From Nocardiopsis potens DSM 45234 (GTDB lineage: Bacteria; Actinomycetota; Actinomycetes; Streptosporangiales; Streptosporangiaceae), in assembly GCF_000341105.1 (NCBI RefSeq), contig NZ_ANBB01000059.1:32794-96793 (forward strand): 64,000 nucleotides of DNA, read 5' to 3'. The notes beneath the pieces were generated by a model. The model ran no database searches. It was not told where the DNA came from and worked only from the letters and a program-made list of their open reading frames with translations. Within the stretch, counting starts at the first letter, position 1; each line of letters opens with the position of its first letter. Shown here piece by piece: positions 60,649 to 64,000 of the stretch. The translations under genes were made by a program, and so were the position numbers.

Positions 60649-60970
60649 TGACCGGCGAACGTGGCGCCCGCCCACTCCGCCCTTGCCGCCTGCTTGAACC
60701 CCCGTTCCGTGAGGCGCCGCGCCCGGGCGAGGCGCCCGCCCCTACCGCTGCCGTCGCCGCCCGCTTGGACCTCCGCTCCGCGAGGCGCCGCACCCGACCG
60801 ACCGGCCGGTCCCCCTGCCTGCCGTCGCCGCCGGCCTGAACCGTCACTCCGTGGGGCGCCGCACCCGACCGACCGGCCGGTCCCCCTGCCTGCCGTCGCC
60901 GCCGGCCTGAACCGTCACTCCGTGGGGCGCCGCGCCCGCCCGACCGACCGGTCCTCCTCCCCTCCCTCGC
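60649..60970 (+). repeat. Right repeat array (period 71 bp)
   Basis: Four or more tandem units with period 71: anchors C(A/G)CCCG at 60720, 60791, 60862 and 60933. Two central units are almost identical. The unit contains ACCGGCCGGT and CCTGAACCGTCACTCCGTGG. The period is not a multiple of 3, arguing against coding. Confidence 0.8.
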
Positions 60971-61080
60971 CCCTCCCCGAGGTCCTCGTTGCGACGACCA
61001 CTTGAGGACAAGGGCTCTGAGACGGCAACAACGCCAAGATCAACCGCCCTGCGGGGTCGGGTCGGCCGCTCTCTCCTCGC

Positions 61081-61806
61081 TCAGCCGCGGCGGGCCGCGT
61101 CCTGGAGGGCTCCCTCGTAGACCGCCGCGCGGACCGCGCGGGCGGCGCGGGCGCCCCAGCGGGAGCGGGGGCCGCCGAACGGGTCGGGCGCGTGCGCGCC
61201 GTCGTCCATCGGGCAGGCAAGGCAGATCGCATCGGAAGCGGTCCCGGTGCAGGCGAAGCCGGCCTCCATCACCGCCTGGACCTTCGCCTCGGTCACCGTG
61301 GCGGCCAGGTTCACCAGCGCGGCGTCGGAGAGCGGAACCGGGACCGCGACCACGATGTTGATCGTGCCGGGCGGCGGTCCGGCCAGCGGCGAGTCCAGCC
61401 GCGCCTCGTCCAGCTCGGCGGCGTCCGCCGCCCAGGTGGGGCGGCCGATCCCGACCGTGGCCAGCGCCTCGACTCCCCCGTCGGCGCCGAGCCGGGCCCC
61501 GGTCACGTCCGCCGCGGTCATCATCCCGACCCCCGGCCCGCGCATCCGCGCAGAAGTCGCGATCTCCGCCAGGTGCGCGGCCGGATCGATGCGCCGGTAA
61601 TCCCCCTCGACCTGGGCGTTGAGCACGAAGGCCCGCTCCCCCAGCCCGCCGCCGAGCACCCCGGAGGAGAGCATCCTCCACCCCGGCCCGGCCTTCCAGA
61701 CCGCGGAGGCGAGCGTCCGCCCGCCCTCCCGCCGCCGGTGCAGCACCGGGCGGAGCAGCTCCCCGCGCGGGAGTCCGTTCCTGCCGGCCTCGGTCGACTT
61801 GCGCAC
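61081..61806 (-). CDS. cbiZ: Adenosylcobinamide amidohydrolase, CbiZ family
   Basis: A 241-residue protein. The CbiZ signature GFACTGTASDAICLACPMDD is clear, preceded by GTINIVVAVPVPLSDAALVN and VTEAKVQAVMEAG, the conserved core. It hydrolyses the side chain of adenosyl-pseudocobalamin or adenosylcobinamide so the ring can be salvaged into cobalamin. A Trp/Gly-rich segment near residue 40 is typical. No cobalamin riboswitch is visible. It ends 10 bp from the four-TM gene upstream on the same strand; co-transcription is likely. Confidence 0.87.
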   Translation of the reverse strand: MRKSTEAGRNGLPRGELLRPVLHRRREGGRTLASAVWKAGPGWRMLSSGVLGGGLGERAFVLNAQVEGDYRRIDPAAHLAEIATSARMRGPGVGMMTAADVTGARLGADGGVEALATVGIGRPTWAADAAELDEARLDSPLAGPPPGTINIVVAVPVPLSDAALVNLAATVTEAKVQAVMEAGFACTGTASDAICLACPMDDGAHAPDPFGGPRSRWGARAARAVRAAVYEGALQDAARRG

Positions 61807-61815
61807 GCGGAGACT

Positions 61816-62304
61816 TTAACCCGTGCGGCCGCGCAGCGCCGCCGCGGCGACACCCGCGGTCCAGCCGAGCGCCGCCCCCCAGGCCAGCCCGCTGAGCAGC
61901 CCCCCGACGGCGAAGCCGAGCCAGCCCAGCGGCCCGAGCCCCATCGCGGCCGCGTCCGCGAGTCCGCGCAGGGCGTTGCCGGCCGCCGCGCCGACCAGCA
62001 CCGCGGCCCACCCCGACAGCGCGCTGCGCACCGGCCCCGCCTCCGGGCGGAGCCGCGCCGCCCGCGCCGTCCACAGCGCGGCGAGGACGACCAGCAGCGC
62101 GACCGCGGCCAGGGCCACCGCGTCGAGCCGCACCCCGGGCAGCCCGAACGGGGCGCCCAGCGCCGAGGGCAGCAGCAGCCACGAGGCCCGGGGCGCGAGC
62201 CAGGTGGTGAACGCCGTGCTCCCGAAGGCCAGGCAGAGCAGGAACGCAACAGCGGCGACGGCGGGAGCGGCGGGGCCATTGCGAAGAAGATTCATGTTTT
62301 GCAT
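61816..62304 (-). CDS. Four-TM membrane protein of unknown function
   Basis: A 162-residue hydrophobic protein starting MQNMNLLRNG at 62304 (internal ATG 62295). Four hydrophobic helices are separated by short basic or Gly-rich loops (WTARAARLRPEAG). No known domain. It precedes cbiZ by 9 bp, so it could be a cobinamide or corrinoid uptake component, but nothing in the sequence proves that. Confidence 0.6.
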   Translation of the reverse strand: MQNMNLLRNGPAAPAVAAVAFLLCLAFGSTAFTTWLAPRASWLLLPSALGAPFGLPGVRLDAVALAAVALLVVLAALWTARAARLRPEAGPVRSALSGWAAVLVGAAAGNALRGLADAAAMGLGPLGWLGFAVGGLLSGLAWGAALGWTAGVAAAALRGRTG

Positions 62305-62358
62305 GATAGTGACGCACGTCTCATCCGGGTAGTCCGATCCCCCAGGAGATAACGAGAG

Positions 62359-63819
62359 ATGAAGCGTCTCCCCCGGCGCCTGCGCCTCCCGGTCCTGCTC
62401 GCCGCCCTGGTGCTCGTCGCGGGAACCGCCGCCTCGGCCACCCGGATCGAGCCCGGTCCCCCGCGCTATCTCACCGACGACCAGGGGCGCGCCCTCTTCC
62501 TGCACGGCTTCAACACCTCCGGCTCGGCCAAGGACGACCCGGAGCACCTGCCCTGGATCACCGAGGACGCCGTGCAGCGCGAGTACGAGGAGACCGGCAC
62601 CAACTTCGTCCGCTTCCTGATCCAGTGGCAGGCGGTCGAACCGGAGCAGGGCGCCTACGACGAGGAGTACCTGGACGCCGTCGCCGAGCGCGTCGACTGG
62701 TACGCCGAGCGCGGTTACCACGTGCTGCTCGACATGCACCAGGACCTCTACGGGCGCTACACCAGCCCGGAGGAGCACTCCGGCAACGGCGCCCCGGAAT
62801 GGGCCACCCACACCGACGGCCTCCCCGTCGCCCGGCAGGACATGTGGGAGCTGGTGTACCTGGAGCCGGGAACGGTCCGCGCCTTCGACAACTTCTGGAA
62901 CACCACCGGGAAGCACCCCGAGCTGATGGACGCCTACGCCGCCGCCCTCCGGCACGTCGCCGACCGGTTCGCCGACGAGCCGGCCGTCATCGGCTACGAC
63001 CTGATGAACGAGCCGTTCGGCGGCAGCCTCCAGGGTCCCGCCTTCGAGGCCGGCCCGCTCGCCGACCTCTACCGCACCTCCATCGCGCGGATCCGCGAGG
63101 TGGACCAGGACGCCTGGCTCTTCGTCGAAGGCCAGGCGGTCGGCGTCAACTGGGGCCTGCCCTCCGCCCTCCCCCACCTGGACGACCCGCGGAACGGGGA
63201 GCCGCGCATCGTCTACGCGCCGCACGCCTACCCGCTCCCGATGGACCTCGGCGAACCGTACGCCGGCGCCTCCCAGGGGCGGATCGACGCCGGCATCGAG
63301 CAGTGGTCGAACAGCGTCCGCACCACGGCGGAGCGCCTGGAGGCCCCGATCGTCCTCGGCGAGTTCGGCCTCGACATGTCGGGCGAGGGGGCCACCGACT
63401 ATGTCGCCCGGATGCTCACCGAGACCGAGCGGATGGCCGCCGGCCGCGCCTACTGGTCCAACGACCACGACGGGTGGGGCCCGTGGATGGACGAGTCCCT
63501 CGCCCCCGGCCCGCTCGCCGAGACGATGAACCGCCCCTACCCCCGGGCGATCGCCGGACGGCCGGTGGAGATCGACTACGACCCCGAAGCCCCCGCGCTG
63601 ACCGTCCGCTTCACGGAGGAGGAAGGGGTGTCCGGGCCGACCGAGCTGTATCTGCCGGACACGGTCTTCCCCGACGGGTTCGACCTCGCGGTGGAATCCG
63701 CCGGCTCTCGCGCAGAGCCCGAATCCGCGGATTGGGACGGCGGACTGCGCATCCTCTCCGTGGAGACCGACTCCGCCGAACCGGGGACGGAGCACACCCT
63801 CACCGTCACCCCGGAGTGA
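62359..63819 (+). CDS. Glycoside hydrolase family 5, endoglycoceramidase-like
   Basis: A 486-residue secreted enzyme. Residues 1-27 are a signal peptide (LPVLLAALVLVAGTAASA). The (beta/alpha)8 barrel has LFLHGFNTSGSAKDD, FLIQWQAVEPEQGAYDEEYL, the acid/base motif DLMNEPFGGS, and the nucleophile motif LGEFGLD. The last 90 residues form a beta-sandwich-like extension. It resembles bacterial endoglycoceramidases, which release the glycan from ceramide, more than cellulases. The ATG at 62359 has GAGAT upstream; divergent from the four-TM gene. Confidence 0.87.
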   Translation: MKRLPRRLRLPVLLAALVLVAGTAASATRIEPGPPRYLTDDQGRALFLHGFNTSGSAKDDPEHLPWITEDAVQREYEETGTNFVRFLIQWQAVEPEQGAYDEEYLDAVAERVDWYAERGYHVLLDMHQDLYGRYTSPEEHSGNGAPEWATHTDGLPVARQDMWELVYLEPGTVRAFDNFWNTTGKHPELMDAYAAALRHVADRFADEPAVIGYDLMNEPFGGSLQGPAFEAGPLADLYRTSIARIREVDQDAWLFVEGQAVGVNWGLPSALPHLDDPRNGEPRIVYAPHAYPLPMDLGEPYAGASQGRIDAGIEQWSNSVRTTAERLEAPIVLGEFGLDMSGEGATDYVARMLTETERMAAGRAYWSNDHDGWGPWMDESLAPGPLAETMNRPYPRAIAGRPVEIDYDPEAPALTVRFTEEEGVSGPTELYLPDTVFPDGFDLAVESAGSRAEPESADWDGGLRILSVETDSAEPGTEHTLTVTPE

Positions 63820-63868
63820 CCGGCTCGATGGCCGGCCGGGCGGCGCGGCCCGGCGGCGATCGCTCCGT

Positions 63869-63897
63869 TTGGAGCATCCCGGAAGGGCCGCTATAGT
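63869..63897 (+). promoter_or_regulatory. Candidate promoter at the right edge
   Basis: TTGGAG (63869-63874), 17 nt, then TATAGT (63892-63897), reading out of the window. The downstream gene is not visible. Confidence 0.5.
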
Positions 63898-64000
63898 CGT
63901 CCGAGTCGCCAGGAGCGGCCCTGGAAAGGGCGGATCCGGCGGCGGTCTTCTGAGGCCGGAACGAACACCCGATCAGCGGAGCTGAAGAGGGTGGGCGGGG

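Larger units (their letters stand above)
59912..61080. other. Gene-free region with inverted arrays of about 70-bp repeats
   Basis: No ORF here looks real; long frames on both strands are Arg/Pro-rich composition artefacts. Repeats occupy both ends. The middle (about 60180-60640) has scattered GC inverted repeats and no recognisable gene. Confidence 0.6.

Noticed and set aside
59779..60675. Minus-strand frame of about 298 residues over the repeats
   Set aside because: Arg/Pro-rich, spans the 68-71-bp repeats whose period breaks reading frame, no ribosome-binding site.
59912..60970. CRISPR array
   Set aside because: Repeats are about 70 bp, contiguous and degenerate, with no unique spacers and no cas genes.

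Overview
This window is the chromosomal replication-origin region of a high-GC actinomycete. The core order is the classical one. Leftward run parB, parA, rsmG, jag, yidC, yidD, rnpA and rpmH; rightward run dnaA, dnaN, gnd, recF, a DciA-family gene, gyrB, gyrA, a DUF3566 gene and tRNA-Ile. DnaA boxes lie on both sides of dnaA, and three parS sites lie at 26.0, 29.3 and 30.2 kb. Strong third-position GC bias, many GTG and TTG starts, actinobacterial inositol-1-phosphate synthase, paired MurJ genes with a pseudokinase, sigM-anti-sigma-trxB-trxA, and XRE/DUF397 genes point to Actinomycetota. A Nocardiopsaceae/Streptosporangiales-like member is my best guess from gene order (inference, not a database result).

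Left arm, 1-30 kb. The window opens with the start of ssb and with rpsF (minus strand). Next come a GT87-type membrane glycosyltransferase interrupted by a frameshift in a nine-C tract and two tandem class A penicillin-binding proteins. A PadR regulator and ino1 follow, then a proline-rich membrane protein, an MFS transporter with its own one-base frameshift, the CCA-adding enzyme, a DUF6049-like envelope protein, two tandem MurJ flippases, a pseudokinase, sigM with its anti-sigma factor, and trxB-trxA. The trxB gene has a textbook SigR-type promoter (GGAAT, 18 nt, GTTG). An ArsR-like regulator, a PGRP amidase and the par genes close this arm.

Origin, 30-45.6 kb. The leftward rpmH-rnpA-yidD-yidC-jag group makes ribosome, RNase P and membrane-insertion functions. 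The rightward group makes initiator, sliding clamp, recombination mediator, helicase-loader-like protein and gyrase. Transcription is co-directional with replication on both sides. tRNA-Ile(GAT) ends the group.

Right arm, 45.6-64 kb, is accessory. It holds a lipoprotein beside a large protein with a Flp/TadE-like leader, a serine hydrolase fused to a membrane domain, and an EamA/TetR pair. A nucleoside-salvage module (nupC-add) stands opposite a LacI regulator with operator-like sites. Further on are a WrbA-like flavoprotein, a DsbA-VKOR disulfide-forming pair, an XRE/DUF397 locus, a roughly 1.2-kb gene-free stretch with two oppositely oriented arrays of about 70-bp repeats, a CbiZ-like cobinamide amidohydrolase, and an endoglycoceramidase-like GH5 enzyme. 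I found no CRISPR array, transposase or rRNA gene.
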